Below, piece after piece: positions 34,633 through 43,543 of a stretch of DNA of 64,000 nt. Every line of letters starts with the position of its first letter. Position 1 is the first letter of the stretch. Source of the DNA: JANMEX01 sp041751995 (GTDB lineage Bacteria > Pseudomonadota > Alphaproteobacteria > Rhizobiales > Rhizobiaceae); NCBI GenBank assembly GCA_041751995.1, contig JBGSHY010000103.1, positions 36,334 to 100,333 on the forward strand, written 5' to 3'. Position numbers and translations under genes: made by a program. The notes under the pieces are model-generated. The model had not been told where the DNA came from. It was given only the letters and a program-made list of their open reading frames with translations, and made no database searches.

Positions 34633-35335
34633 GATTATATTCGATACTGAAACCACCGGCCTCGACAAGAATGACGATCGCGTCATCGAAATCGGCGCGG
34701 TCGAACTGGTCAACCGCTTTGCCACCGGCCGGGCGTTTCACGTTTATATCAACCCACAAGGCCGCGACATTCATCCGGACGCCCAGCGTGTCCATGGTAT
34801 CTCGGCAGGAGACCTAGCCGACAAGCCAATCTTTGCCGCCATAGCCGACCAGTTCTGCGAGTTCATTGAAGGCGCCAAGCTCGTCGCGCACAATGCGGGC
34901 TTCGACACCGATTTCATTAACGCAGAATTCGCCCGGCTGAGCCTGCCGCCCGTGACGAATGACCGCGTCATCGATACGCTGCAGCTTGCCCGGCGCAAGC
35001 ATCCGATGGGGCCAAACAGCCTTGATGCCCTCTGCAGGCGCTACGGCATCGACAACAGCCACCGCACCCTGCATGGCGCTTTGCTTGATGCGGAATTGCT
35101 GGCGGAAGTTTACCTTGAGCTGAACGGCGGCAAACAGGCAGCGCTTGGGTTGGTGACCGTTGAAACCAATACCACCGGAGATCGCCAGACAGAAGCGGAA
35201 GTCATCGTCATCGGCGCCCGCCCGGAGCCCCTGCCGTCACGACTGACCGAAGCAGAACAAATGGCCCATGAGGCTCTGATCAAGAAACTTGGCGATCAAG
35301 CCATCTGGCGGCGCATCTCTGGGTATAATGGCTGA
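34625..35335 (+). CDS. dnaQ: DNA polymerase III subunit epsilon (proofreading exonuclease)
   Basis: The 236-residue protein starts REIIFDTETTGLDKNDDRVI, with the DxE motif (Asp7, Glu9), has LVAHNAGFDTDFIN as the second motif and HGALLDAELLAEVYLEL as the third. It is the 3'-5' exonuclease of the replisome. Placement with coaE next to the origin is the normal alphaproteobacterial arrangement. The start overlaps coaE by eight bases, and a terminator follows two bases after the stop. Confidence 0.96.
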   Translation: MREIIFDTETTGLDKNDDRVIEIGAVELVNRFATGRAFHVYINPQGRDIHPDAQRVHGISAGDLADKPIFAAIADQFCEFIEGAKLVAHNAGFDTDFINAEFARLSLPPVTNDRVIDTLQLARRKHPMGPNSLDALCRRYGIDNSHRTLHGALLDAELLAEVYLELNGGKQAALGLVTVETNTTGDRQTEAEVIVIGARPEPLPSRLTEAEQMAHEALIKKLGDQAIWRRISGYNG

Positions 35336-35337
35336 TA

Positions 35338-35369
35338 AAAAACCCGCCGGATTGCACCAGCGGGTTTTT
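35338..35369. terminator. Bidirectional intrinsic terminator between dnaQ and secB
   Basis: AAAAACCCGC (35338-35347) and GCGGGTTTTT (35360-35369) form a 10-bp stem with a 12-base loop, flanked by an A run on one side and a T run on the other. It ends the convergent dnaQ and secB transcripts. Confidence 0.88.
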
Positions 35370-35392
35370 CACACTTAAAGTGTCTCGCAAGC

Positions 35393-35869
35393 TCAGCTGG
35401 CCTGAACCTTGGCCTTTGCCTGCTCTTCGGCCAGACGCTGCTGGAACATGCCGGCGAAATCGATCGGGTCGATCATCAGCGGCGGGAAACCGCCGTTGCG
35501 GGTGGCTTCGGCAATGATCTGGCGCGCAAACGGGAACAGGAGACGCGGGCATTCGATAAACAGCAGCGGCAGCATATGCTCCTGCGGGAAGCCGGTGATC
35601 CGGAAGACACCGCCGTAAACCAGTTCGGATGCGAACAAGACATCTTTGCCGTCGGTCGCCTTGGCTTCGAGCGTCAAAACGACGTCGAAGTCGGTTTCCG
35701 AAAGCGGGTTGGCGTTGACGTTGACATTGATGTTGATGCTCGGCGCCTTTTCGCGCGGGCGCAATGTCAGTGGCGCGCCAGGGCTTTCGAAGGAAAGGTC
35801 CTTCACATACTGTGCGAGCACGTTGAGTGACGGCGCTGCGCCATTGCCGGGCTTGTCTTCGGTGGCCAT
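35393..35869 (-). CDS. secB: Protein-export chaperone SecB
   Basis: The 158-residue protein has APSININVNVNANPL, a KDLSFESPGAP start, and GGFPPLMIDPIDFAGMFQQR at the end, all typical of SecB. It holds preproteins unfolded for the Sec system. It is single-copy here and convergent with dnaQ. Its upstream neighbour on the same strand is fxsA, 100 bp away. Confidence 0.96.
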   Translation of the reverse strand: MATEDKPGNGAAPSLNVLAQYVKDLSFESPGAPLTLRPREKAPSININVNVNANPLSETDFDVVLTLEAKATDGKDVLFASELVYGGVFRITGFPQEHMLPLLFIECPRLLFPFARQIIAEATRNGGFPPLMIDPIDFAGMFQQRLAEEQAKAKVQAS

Positions 35870-35968
35870 TTAAAATTCCTCATGTCCGGCCGCAAATCGC
35901 ATGCGGCTCGTTAAAATCCGGAGCGGTCGCTAGCATGAAGCGCAGGGAGAGGCAAGAAACCGGAAAAC

Positions 35969-36439
35969 TCAGCGCTTGTCTGTCGGCAGCCGCCAAGGCG
36001 AGGACGCATCCGGGTTTGAATCGGTGCGGTGATAGTCTGCCGGATCAAGATCGACGACGCCTGGCTGCGCCCCGGAGTTGGACCGCACGATTGTAACCCG
36101 CTTGCCAATGGCAGTACGGATGAGGGCGCGCACCGGCGGCATGAACAACAGGATGCCGATGATGTCGCTGACAAAGCCCGGTATGATGAGAAACACACCA
36201 GCCAAAGCGATCATTGCCGCGTCAGCCATGCTCTTGTCCGGGATTTGACCGCTGTCCATTTCTGTCCGGATGCGCGAAATAACGGCAAACCCCTGTATGC
36301 GTAAAAGCAGCATGCCGAGAAAACCGGTCAGGATGATCAGGCCGATGGTCGGGAAAACGCCGATGTTGCTGCCGACAAAGATCAAAACCGCAATTTCGAT
36401 CAACGGCAGGGACAGGATGGCGAGAAGCAAAAAGGGCAA
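35969..36439 (-). CDS. FxsA family cytoplasmic membrane protein
   Basis: The 156-residue protein has four hydrophobic segments with the FxsA pattern: PLIEIAVLIFVGSNIG, GFLGMLLLRIQGF and ALAGVFLIIPGFVSDIIGIL. FxsA is named for interfering with T7 phage exclusion; its normal function is unclear. It is the head gene before secB. The 172-bp region up to the divergent timA start contains both promoters. Confidence 0.85.
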   Translation of the reverse strand: MPFLLLAILSLPLIEIAVLIFVGSNIGVFPTIGLIILTGFLGMLLLRIQGFAVISRIRTEMDSGQIPDKSMADAAMIALAGVFLIIPGFVSDIIGILLFMPPVRALIRTAIGKRVTIVRSNSGAQPGVVDLDPADYHRTDSNPDASSPWRLPTDKR

Positions 36440-36611
36440 AGATTGAAATCCGTTTGTTCGAACCGGCCATTATGAGCCTGTTCACTGGCCGATCATATGG
36501 TAGGCGCAATGTTTCTTGTCGAGTCCGGGTTTGAATCATTTGGATCGGCGGACTATATCAGGACGACATGCCGGCCTTGTTCGACACTGGCGGCCAACAG
36601 GAAGACAACAG

Positions 36612-37310
36612 ATGCAGTATCTCGATTTCAGCACATTGATATTCTTTGTCGCGGCGATAATCGTCTTTCTGCAACTTCGCGGTGTGCTCGGAAAGCGCAC
36701 CGGAAACGAACGACCGCCTTTTGACCCCTACGCCGGTTCGCGCCGAGACAAGGACGATGCCCCGCTCAAGGACAGCAATGTCGTCACCCTGCCAAAGCGC
36801 AAGGCGGATGGCACCAAGGACTATTCCGTGGTTGATGAGGTGGCGCCTGCGGGCAGTGAACTCAACACGGCCCTGCGTGCCGTGCGTGATGCCGACCCGT
36901 CCTTCATTCCTGCCGAGTTCATGAACGGCGCCAAGATGGCCTATGAAATGATTGTCACCGCGTTTGCTGACGGCGACCGCAAGGCGCTCAAGGGGCTTTT
37001 GTCAAAGGAAGTCTATGATGGCTTTCTAGCGGCCATCAACGACCGCGAAATGCGCGGCGAAAAGGTCGAATCGTCTTTCGTCGGCATTTCCAAATGTGAG
37101 TTCGCTGATGCTGAAATGAAGGGCGGCGAGGCCAATGTGACCTTGAAACTCGTCAGCCAGTTGATATCCGCGACCATCGACAAGGACGGCAAGGTCGTCG
37201 ATGGCGATCGCGAGGCAGTCACCGAGGTCAAGGATGTGTGGACCTTCGCCCGCGACTCCCGCTCGCGTGATCCCAACTGGAAGCTGGTTGCCACAGAAGC
37301 CGAAGATTGA
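36612..37310 (+). CDS. Tim44/TimA family putative adaptor protein
   Basis: The 232-residue protein has one N-terminal membrane segment (FSTLIFFVAAIIVFLQLRGVL) followed by a linker and a Tim44-like C-terminal domain with FADGDRKALKGLLSKEVYDG. The family is the bacterial relative of mitochondrial Tim44 and is thought to be a membrane adaptor; the partner is not defined. The ATG at 36612 precedes the membrane helix. It is six bases ahead of mltA, giving a timA-mltA-smr-XRE operon. Confidence 0.88.
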   Translation: MQYLDFSTLIFFVAAIIVFLQLRGVLGKRTGNERPPFDPYAGSRRDKDDAPLKDSNVVTLPKRKADGTKDYSVVDEVAPAGSELNTALRAVRDADPSFIPAEFMNGAKMAYEMIVTAFADGDRKALKGLLSKEVYDGFLAAINDREMRGEKVESSFVGISKCEFADAEMKGGEANVTLKLVSQLISATIDKDGKVVDGDREAVTEVKDVWTFARDSRSRDPNWKLVATEAED

Positions 37311-37316
37311 TGCAAA

Positions 37317-38411
37317 ATGGCCGGTGCTGCAGAAAAATCCGTCAGCTTTGACGATCTTCCCGGCTGGCGCGAAGATGACCATCACGCCGCCTTCGAAGCC
37401 TTTCGGCGCTCTGCCGCCCAGGCGCTGAAGAAACCCTACCGCGATGGCTCGGATGGCCGAACTTTCTCGCGTTACAAACCGGTATTTGAGAAAGCGGTTT
37501 CTGCAGAAATCGGTGACAGTGCTCAAGCCCGGGTGTTTTTCGAGGTGCTGTTTGAACCGGTGCGCTTGAAAAACAGCGATTGCGAACCCGGTCTGGTCAC
37601 TGGCTTCTATGAGCCGATTGTCGATGGCGCGCGCGCAAGGTCCGAAAAGTTTGCTGTACCCATCTATGCGATGCCGGACGATCTGGTTGAAATCAGCGAT
37701 GTGAACCGTCCGGCGGGCATGGACCCCTATTTCCGCTTTGCCCGAAAGACTGAAAGCGGTCTTGCCGAATACCCGGATCGCGGCGAAATCGAGCGTGGTT
37801 ATCTTCAAGGGCGGGGCCTCGAACTGCTTTACGTCGCTGACAGGATCGAAGCTTTCTTCATCCACATTCAGGGCGCTGCCCGCATCCGGCTCCCGGATGG
37901 CAGGTTGACAGGCATCACCTATGCCGCCAAGACCGGGCATCCGTTCACCGGGCCTGGCCGAATTCTGGTCGACCGCGGCGATGTGCCCCAGTCTGAAATC
38001 TCGATGCAGGCGATCCGCAAATGGCTGCATGACAATCCGGACAAGGCCGATGCGCTGTTATGGCAGAACCGGTCATTCATCTTTTTCCGCGAAAGCCCCG
38101 TGGACGATCAGTCGCTGGGGCCTGTCGCTGCCGCCAAGGTGCAGCTGACACCCGGCCGATCAATGGCAGTGGACCGGATGCACCATGTGTTCGGTTCGGC
38201 ATTTTATGTCGCCGCCCCACACGTCAACTTCGGCGACGGCAAGCCGTTCCAGCGTTTGATGGTTGGCCAGGACACCGGTTCGGCCATTCTCGGGCAAGCG
38301 CGCGGCGACCTGTTCACGGGATCCGGTTTTGAAGCAGGTGAAATTGCCGGCCGTATCAAAGCCGAAGCCGATTTCTGGCTTTTGATGCCTCGCCAATCCG
38401 AAAAGGCTTGA
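37317..38411 (+). CDS. mltA: MltA family murein transglycosylase
   Basis: The 364-residue protein has LVTGFYEPIVDGARA, FIHIQGAARIRLPDG and VAAPHVNFGDGK, with the 3D domain near the C-terminus, as in membrane-bound lytic transglycosylase A. It would cleave peptidoglycan. The visible N-terminus (MAGAAEKSVSFDDLPGW) has no signal peptide or lipobox, so export is unexplained; rhizobial homologues I recall also begin this way, but I cannot confirm it. It follows timA and precedes smr closely. Confidence 0.9.
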   Translation: MAGAAEKSVSFDDLPGWREDDHHAAFEAFRRSAAQALKKPYRDGSDGRTFSRYKPVFEKAVSAEIGDSAQARVFFEVLFEPVRLKNSDCEPGLVTGFYEPIVDGARARSEKFAVPIYAMPDDLVEISDVNRPAGMDPYFRFARKTESGLAEYPDRGEIERGYLQGRGLELLYVADRIEAFFIHIQGAARIRLPDGRLTGITYAAKTGHPFTGPGRILVDRGDVPQSEISMQAIRKWLHDNPDKADALLWQNRSFIFFRESPVDDQSLGPVAAAKVQLTPGRSMAVDRMHHVFGSAFYVAAPHVNFGDGKPFQRLMVGQDTGSAILGQARGDLFTGSGFEAGEIAGRIKAEADFWLLMPRQSEKA

Positions 38412-38414
38412 ACC

Positions 38415-38981
38415 ATGAAAGCCGGTGCGGATGTCATCATCACCCATGAAGACCGTATCCTCTGGGAAAAGGTTGCCCGCACTGCCAAGCCGCTCAAAGG
38501 CAGGTCATTCGATGAAATGATCAATGTGACAGCGAAGGAATCCGGACAGCCTGAAGCTGAAGAACTGCCGGGTCTCGATGGTTCCGCGCCTAAGCCCGTT
38601 CATCCCAAGTCCAAGGCCGCCAAGCCGCACCCCGGGCCGCAAAAGCTGGATGAGCCAACACACCGCAAAATCGCCAAGGGCAAAGTGTCGCTCGGCGCGC
38701 GAATCGATTTGCACGGCTTGTCCCAAGGCGAAGCCCACACGCTGCTGCATGCCTTTCTCCATCGCGCCCACGCAGAAGGGCTACGCCATGTGTTGATCAT
38801 CACCGGCAAGGGAACGTCTTTCGGCTCGGATGGCGTTCTGCGCCAGGCGGTGCCGCACTGGTTTTCAACACCGATGTTCAAGCCCTATGTCGGCGCCTAC
38901 GAAGATGCCGCCCGCCATCATGGCGGCCACGGCGCAATCTATGTGCGCTTGCGCCGCAAAACCGATGCGAGGCCGGCATGA
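38415..38981 (+). CDS. Smr/MutS2-domain endonuclease-like protein
   Basis: The 188-residue protein has an N-terminal part with a proline-rich linker and then a Smr domain with IDLHGLSQGEAHTLL, HVLIITGKG and GGHGAIYVRLRR. Smr domains are nicking or structure-specific nucleases; the exact substrate of the stand-alone form is not known. It is three bases downstream of mltA, and its stop overlaps the next gene by four bases. Confidence 0.88.
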   Translation: MKAGADVIITHEDRILWEKVARTAKPLKGRSFDEMINVTAKESGQPEAEELPGLDGSAPKPVHPKSKAAKPHPGPQKLDEPTHRKIAKGKVSLGARIDLHGLSQGEAHTLLHAFLHRAHAEGLRHVLIITGKGTSFGSDGVLRQAVPHWFSTPMFKPYVGAYEDAARHHGGHGAIYVRLRRKTDARPA

Positions 38982-39346
38982 CGCCATTCGGCGAACGCCT
39001 GCGCCAGTTGCGGCAGGAACGCGGCCTGAACCAGAAGGACATGGCCAAGGCGTTGCAGGTCTCGGCAGCTTATTTGTCGGCACTCGAACATGGCCGACGC
39101 ACCCAGCCGACATTTCCCTTCGTCCAGCGGGTTATCGGCTATTTCAATATCATCTGGGATGACGCCGAAGAACTGCAGCTGCTGGCGACCCTTTCGCAGC
39201 CTCGCGTGACGGTCGATACGGCCGGTCTTGATCCGGTGGCAACGGAAGTCGCCAACCTTCTGGCGCGAAACATCCGCCAACTCGACAAGCAAGCATTGGC
39301 GTCGATCAAGTCAATTATATTGGACGTCGAAAGGAAAAAGCGTTGA
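38978..39346 (+). CDS. XRE-family helix-turn-helix transcriptional regulator
   Basis: The 122-residue protein has an N-terminal HTH with FGERLRQLRQERGLNQKDMA and SAAYLSALEHGRR, and a small C-terminal helix region. It overlaps the smr stop by four bases, so it is the last gene of the timA-mltA-smr run. Such regulators in rhizobia are often found at this position. The target is unknown; it may control its own operon. Confidence 0.88.
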   Translation: MTPFGERLRQLRQERGLNQKDMAKALQVSAAYLSALEHGRRTQPTFPFVQRVIGYFNIIWDDAEELQLLATLSQPRVTVDTAGLDPVATEVANLLARNIRQLDKQALASIKSIILDVERKKR

Positions 39347-39352
39347 ACTGCC

Positions 39353-40312
39353 TTAGAAAAGCGCTTTCAGATCGCCCATCTTCTCGTTGACGAGCCAACC
39401 GTAATAATTTTCTTCCGGCATCTTTTCCGGCTCTCCGGCCGCCTTGCGCTTTTCGTTTTCAGCCTTCAACGCAAAGGCCCGGGCTTCCGGATCACCAACA
39501 TTGTACAAGGTGGCCGTTACGCCCGGATTGGCCGAAATATCGAAACCGGCGATACGCTTGTACGCGTCAATCGAGTTGCGGATGGTCGCCGCCATGTAGG
39601 GCAGCGTCAGATCCGGATCCATGATGGTGCGGTAAACCTCGTTGGAGTTCTGGACATCCAGGACCGGCAGACCGGAAATCCTGTTCACCGTGTCAGTCAT
39701 CTGCAACGCCGTCAGCGGGTTAAGCTGGCCAATGCCGAAGGTCTGGCCGGCGTAGAAAGGTTGGAAAAAAACAGCGCTGAACCGGTTGTTCGGGAATTCC
39801 ACGCCGCCGATCGTCTTGCCCCGGAACTCTGCATTCCAAATCCGTTCGCGGCACGACCAAAGCGCATTGCTGCCCGTCTTGCCCTTACAGTCGTCAAACT
39901 CCGGCCGGTTGACGAAATCCGTCACCGGTTCGCCATCATATTCGAAAATAATCTCCGAGGAGACATAAGACAGCGCCTTCACATAATAGGTCTGCAATCG
40001 GTCATAGGCATCGACATTGTAGGTGTGTTCACCGACAATCGCCCCGGCCATGTGCAACGGCGAAATGCCATACTGCGCCGCGACCGATTTGATTTTCGAC
40101 CGCAGTTTCGGGTCAGACTGCAGAAGGTTGAGGACCTTCTGATACTTGGCCTCATAGGAAGACTTGAGCGCCGCCGTGCGCTTGGCGGATGCGGCCGGAA
40201 CGCCAGGCTGCTCCACATTGCGATTGCCCTCCGGAACCTGCGTCAACGCAAGCGCCGGAACGATGGCAAGGCAAAACACTGCCGCAGCGGCAAGAATTGT
40301 CTTCACGTGCAT
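39353..40312 (-). CDS. DUF1402 family protein with lysozyme-like motifs
   Basis: The 319-residue protein has a signal peptide (VKTILAAAAVFCLAIVPALA) and a region GAIVGEHTYNVDAYDR followed by QTFGIGQLNPLTALQMTD, which resembles the catalytic layout of lytic transglycosylases (early Glu, then GxxQ). I recognise it as DUF1402, found mainly in Rhizobiales. A periplasmic muramidase-like role is inferred, not shown. It is convergent with the XRE gene, with six bases between stops. Confidence 0.82.
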   Translation of the reverse strand: MHVKTILAAAAVFCLAIVPALALTQVPEGNRNVEQPGVPAASAKRTAALKSSYEAKYQKVLNLLQSDPKLRSKIKSVAAQYGISPLHMAGAIVGEHTYNVDAYDRLQTYYVKALSYVSSEIIFEYDGEPVTDFVNRPEFDDCKGKTGSNALWSCRERIWNAEFRGKTIGGVEFPNNRFSAVFFQPFYAGQTFGIGQLNPLTALQMTDTVNRISGLPVLDVQNSNEVYRTIMDPDLTLPYMAATIRNSIDAYKRIAGFDISANPGVTATLYNVGDPEARAFALKAENEKRKAAGEPEKMPEENYYGWLVNEKMGDLKALF

Positions 40313-40356
40313 GATGACCTGCGTTTCCCGAATTCAGCGCAGCAATAGCCGCCGGA

Positions 40357-40376
40357 CCCCCTCGGAGTCGAGGGGG
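40357..40376 (-). terminator. GC-rich hairpin downstream of hslU
   Basis: CCCCCTC (40357-40363) and GAGGGGG (40370-40376) make a 7-bp stem with a 6-base loop. It lies between the hslU stop and the DUF1402 start, both on the minus strand. There is no T run after it, so it could be a weak terminator or part of the DUF1402 leader. Confidence 0.45.
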
Positions 40377-40475
40377 ATTTCGCCATGTCTTGTGGCCGAA
40401 TTCGGGCGCAACCAGCCAACTACCGGCAAATAATCTTGCGCTCTTAACGTTGGGTCACGCCCTGATGCAAGGATA

Positions 40476-41777
40476 TTACAGAATGAAGCGTGATAGGTCG
40501 GTGTTTTTCGCCAGAGCGCCGACATGCTTTTTGACATAGGCAGCATCAATTTTGAATGCAGTGCCGTTCTTGTCCGGCGCGTCATAGGAAATCTCGTCCA
40601 GCACCCGCTCCATCACTGTCTGCAGGCGGCGCGCGCCGATATTCTCTACCGAACTGTTCAAATCAACGGCAATGTCAGCCAGCGAATCAAGTGCGTCGTC
40701 GGTAAATTCAAGCTTTACGCCTTCGGTGCCCATCAGCGCGATATACTGCTTGATCAGCGAAGCCTCGGTCTCCGTCAAAATCCGCCGCATGTCTTCGCGG
40801 GTCAGCGCTGAAAGCTCCACCCGGATCGGCAGACGGCCTTGCAATTCGGGCAACAGATCCGATGGCTTGGCGACATGGAATGCGCCGGAAGCGATGAACA
40901 GGATATGGTCTGTCTTCACCGGCCCGTACTTGGTCGAAACCGTCGTGCCTTCGATCAGCGGCAGCAGATCGCGCTGCACCCCTTCGCGCGATACGCCAGC
41001 TCCCGCCCCGCCGTCGCGTGAGGCGATTTTGTCGATCTCGTCGAGAAAGACAATGCCATTGTCCTCCGTAGCCCGGACTGCTTCCCGGTTGATCTGGTCC
41101 TGATCAATCAGCTTGTCAGACTCATCATCGACCAGAAATTCGTAGGAATTCTTGACAGTGGTTTTCAGCTTTTTGGTGCGGCCGCCCATCGCCTTGCCGA
41201 GCATGTCGGAAAGATTCATCACGCCGATGTTGGCGCCGGGCATGCCCGGGATCTCGAAGGACGGCTGGCCGGAGTCAGCGACTTCAATTTCGATGTCCTT
41301 GTCGTCCATCTCGCCGTCGCGCAGTTTCTTGCGGAAACTGTCGCGGGTCGCGGGGCTGGCGGTCTTGCCCACCAGCGCGTCAAGCACCCGCTCTTCGGCG
41401 TTCACATGGGCTTTGGCCTTCACGTCTTCGCGCTTTTTTGTGCGGATCAGCACAATGCCGGCCTCAACCAGATCGCGGATGATCTGCTCGACATCACGGC
41501 CGACATAGCCAACCTCGGTGAATTTCGTAGCTTCCACCTTGATGAACGGCGCTCCGGCCAGTTTTGCCAGACGACGGGAGATTTCCGTCTTGCCGACGCC
41601 GGTGGGTCCAATCATCAGGATATTTTTCGGCATCACCTCTTCGCGCATCTGGCCTTCCAGCTGCTGACGCCGCCAGCGGTTGCGCAGGGCGATGGCCACG
41701 GCGCGCTTGGCGTCCTTCTGGCCGATGATGTGGCGGTCAAGTTCGGAAACGATCTCGCGGGGAGAAAATATGGTCAT
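40476..41777 (-). CDS. hslU: ATP-dependent protease ATPase subunit HslU
   Basis: The 433-residue AAA+ protein starts with MTIFSPREIVSELDRHIIGQ, has the P-loop GPTGVGKTE near 57-65, the pore motif GYVGRD near 90, and IVFLDEIDKIAS as Walker B. It unfolds substrates for HslV. I chose the ATG at 41777 as the normal family start. It is separated from hslV by two acetyltransferase genes, one of which is on the other strand. Confidence 0.96.
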   Translation of the reverse strand: MTIFSPREIVSELDRHIIGQKDAKRAVAIALRNRWRRQQLEGQMREEVMPKNILMIGPTGVGKTEISRRLAKLAGAPFIKVEATKFTEVGYVGRDVEQIIRDLVEAGIVLIRTKKREDVKAKAHVNAEERVLDALVGKTASPATRDSFRKKLRDGEMDDKDIEIEVADSGQPSFEIPGMPGANIGVMNLSDMLGKAMGGRTKKLKTTVKNSYEFLVDDESDKLIDQDQINREAVRATEDNGIVFLDEIDKIASRDGGAGAGVSREGVQRDLLPLIEGTTVSTKYGPVKTDHILFIASGAFHVAKPSDLLPELQGRLPIRVELSALTREDMRRILTETEASLIKQYIALMGTEGVKLEFTDDALDSLADIAVDLNSSVENIGARRLQTVMERVLDEISYDAPDKNGTAFKIDAAYVKKHVGALAKNTDLSRFIL

Positions 41778-41967
41778 GGGAAAAAGATTGTCCTTTGTCT
41801 GAGTCTTCCAGAAGATAGGTTGCGCGCTTTGGTGTTTCCATAGGCAAATCAGGGATGGCGTCCCGACAGGCCTGCACAAACTTCTTTGCTGGCGTTAAAT
41901 GTTTTGACCGTCGCCGGGTTCGATCTAGAATGAGTGCCTGCAGCAAGCCCGCTCAAGGACCAATGCC

Positions 41968-42267
41968 ATGCCGGACATCACCATCATCCGTTCCGATACT
42001 CCATCCAAGGCACGATACGAGGCCCGGGTCGAAGGCATCGAAGAGCCGGGGGAACTCACCATATCCAAAGTTTCCGATGTGCTGATCATTGCTGATCACA
42101 CCTACGCGCCGGAAAGCATGCGCGGCATGGGTGTTGCGTCTGCGTTGGTCAATCGGCTTATTGCCGACGCCCGCGCTGCAGGCCAGCGCATCATTCCTCT
42201 TTGTCCCTACGTCAAGGCGCAGGCCGGAAAGCATCGTGACGAATGGGCTGATGTCATCCAGTGGTGA
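41968..42267 (+). CDS. Small GNAT-like acetyltransferase (YjdJ type)
   Basis: The 99-residue protein has the shortened GNAT fold of the YjdJ group: a small N-terminal sheet, MRGMGVASALVNRLIADARA (acetyl-CoA motif) and RIIPLCPYVKAQAGKH at the end. The family lacks the N-terminal arm of full GNAT enzymes; substrates are not known. CAAGGA lies eight bases before the ATG. It is on the plus strand between hslU and the larger GNAT gene, and its end is convergent with the latter. Confidence 0.83.
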   Translation: MPDITIIRSDTPSKARYEARVEGIEEPGELTISKVSDVLIIADHTYAPESMRGMGVASALVNRLIADARAAGQRIIPLCPYVKAQAGKHRDEWADVIQW

Positions 42268-42284
42268 TGTAACTTCAGAATTTG

Positions 42285-42806
42285 TCACGCCTCTGAATCG
42301 AAATCGCCCTCCGGATTGTCGAGCGCCATCATCAGCGCCGGGCCGAATTCACTGGTTCGCGTGTCAAACGGCACAAAACCCGCCTTGGCGTAAGCCCTGA
42401 TTGCCGCCGCATTGGAGGGATCAGGATCAATGATCAGGCGAACTGCGCCTTCTTCAAACAAGAGCCCTGCCAGCGCGGTCAGGATTGCGCTGCCGTGGCC
42501 CCTGTTCAGGTCAGAAGCCTCACCGATCGAGAGGTCGATGCCGAAGGTGCCGAACGGCTGATCCTGATAGGGATGACCGTCCTCCATGTGGGGATCGTAT
42601 GTCTGCACATAGGCGATCGCCTTGCCGTCCAGCTCGGCGATCATCGGTTCGACCGCCTCCGAATCGAGATTGTCGAGGATTTCAGCCAGTTCCGCCTCCG
42701 GTTCGCCCCACCATTGCTGCCAGTGCGGCGAGGAAATCCAGCGCTTCAGGAGTGCAGCATCCTTTTTCGTGACGGCGCGGAAATCATAGTCTTGAGCGTC
42801 CGGCAT
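42285..42806 (-). CDS. GNAT family N-acetyltransferase (aminoglycoside 6'-type fold)
   Basis: The 173-residue protein has YDFRAVTKKDAALLKRWISS at the start, WWGEPE, and FGIDLSIGEASDLNRGHGSA, resembling AAC(6')-type acetyltransferases. True drug resistance cannot be inferred; most chromosomal relatives act on cellular amines or proteins. The ATG at 42806 lies four bases after the hslV stop, so it is probably co-transcribed with hslV. Confidence 0.8.
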   Translation of the reverse strand: MPDAQDYDFRAVTKKDAALLKRWISSPHWQQWWGEPEAELAEILDNLDSEAVEPMIAELDGKAIAYVQTYDPHMEDGHPYQDQPFGTFGIDLSIGEASDLNRGHGSAILTALAGLLFEEGAVRLIIDPDPSNAAAIRAYAKAGFVPFDTRTSEFGPALMMALDNPEGDFDSEA

Positions 42807-42810
42807 TCCG

Positions 42811-43368
42811 TTATTCCTTGGCGCCGGACAAAAGTTTCGGAGCCGAATCGGCTTCCAGCGTCTCCAAAATGACCATATCATTGGTGTAAACGCAGATTTC
42901 CGCAGCAATTTTCATGGCCTTGCGCGCGATGTCCTCGGCATCCTTGTCCGTATCGGACAGGGCGCGGGCAGCGGCTAGGGCATAATTGCCGCCGGAACCG
43001 ATGGCCATGATGCCTTCTTCCGGCTCCAGAACGTCGCCATTGCCGGTCAGGCCCAGCGTCACACTCTTGTCGGCGACAATCATCATGGCTTCCAGCCGCC
43101 GCAGATACCGGTCGGTGCGCCAATCCTTGGCAAGCTCCACGCAGGCGCGGGTCAACTGGCCCGGATACTGCTCGATTTTTGCTTCAAGCCGCTCCAAAAG
43201 GGTGAAGGCGTCAGCGGTGGCGCCGGCAAATCCGGCGATCACAGAGCCGTTGCCGAGGCGACGCACCTTGCGGGCATTGCCCTTCATCACGGTCTGGCCG
43301 AGCGAAACCTGGCCGTCGCCGGCTATGACCACCTTGCCGCCTTTGCGCACGCTAACGATTGTTGTCAT
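42811..43368 (-). CDS. hslV: ATP-dependent protease catalytic subunit HslV
   Basis: The 185-residue protein starts TTIVSVRKGGKVVIAGDGQVS, with Thr2 as the catalytic N-terminal nucleophile after methionine removal, and has GQTVMKGNARKVRRL and GFAGATADAFTL. It is the peptidase of the HslUV complex. GAGAATGAAATGAC upstream includes a ribosome site about eight bases before the start. It is divergent from the his operon with a 175-bp shared region. Confidence 0.96.
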   Translation of the reverse strand: MTTIVSVRKGGKVVIAGDGQVSLGQTVMKGNARKVRRLGNGSVIAGFAGATADAFTLLERLEAKIEQYPGQLTRACVELAKDWRTDRYLRRLEAMMIVADKSVTLGLTGNGDVLEPEEGIMAIGSGGNYALAAARALSDTDKDAEDIARKAMKIAAEICVYTNDMVILETLEADSAPKLLSGAKE

Positions 43369-43543
43369 TTCATTCTCCTGTGGCGATACCGCAGCGGTCT
43401 CTTTTCGACGACTGCCCGGACCCCGTTCCTGATGCTTCTATGTATGAACCCCGCCATGAAATGCAAACGGGCGCTGCGCATGAAACTTTTCATTCTTGGC
43501 TGAGGCTGATAAGAGCGCGTCAACAACCTAAAAGGATCAAGCC
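43369..43543. promoter_or_regulatory. Divergent promoter region of hslV and hisB
   Basis: The 175-bp region holds both promoters. No attenuator-like leader peptide with a histidine run, no T-box and no clear operator was found, so regulation of the histidine operon cannot be read from it. AAAGGA precedes the hisB GTG by seven bases. Confidence 0.4.

Noticed and set aside
34736..34746. GTTTCACGTTT in dnaQ as a parS half-site
   Set aside because: Only one arm of the palindrome matches, so ParB binding is unlikely.
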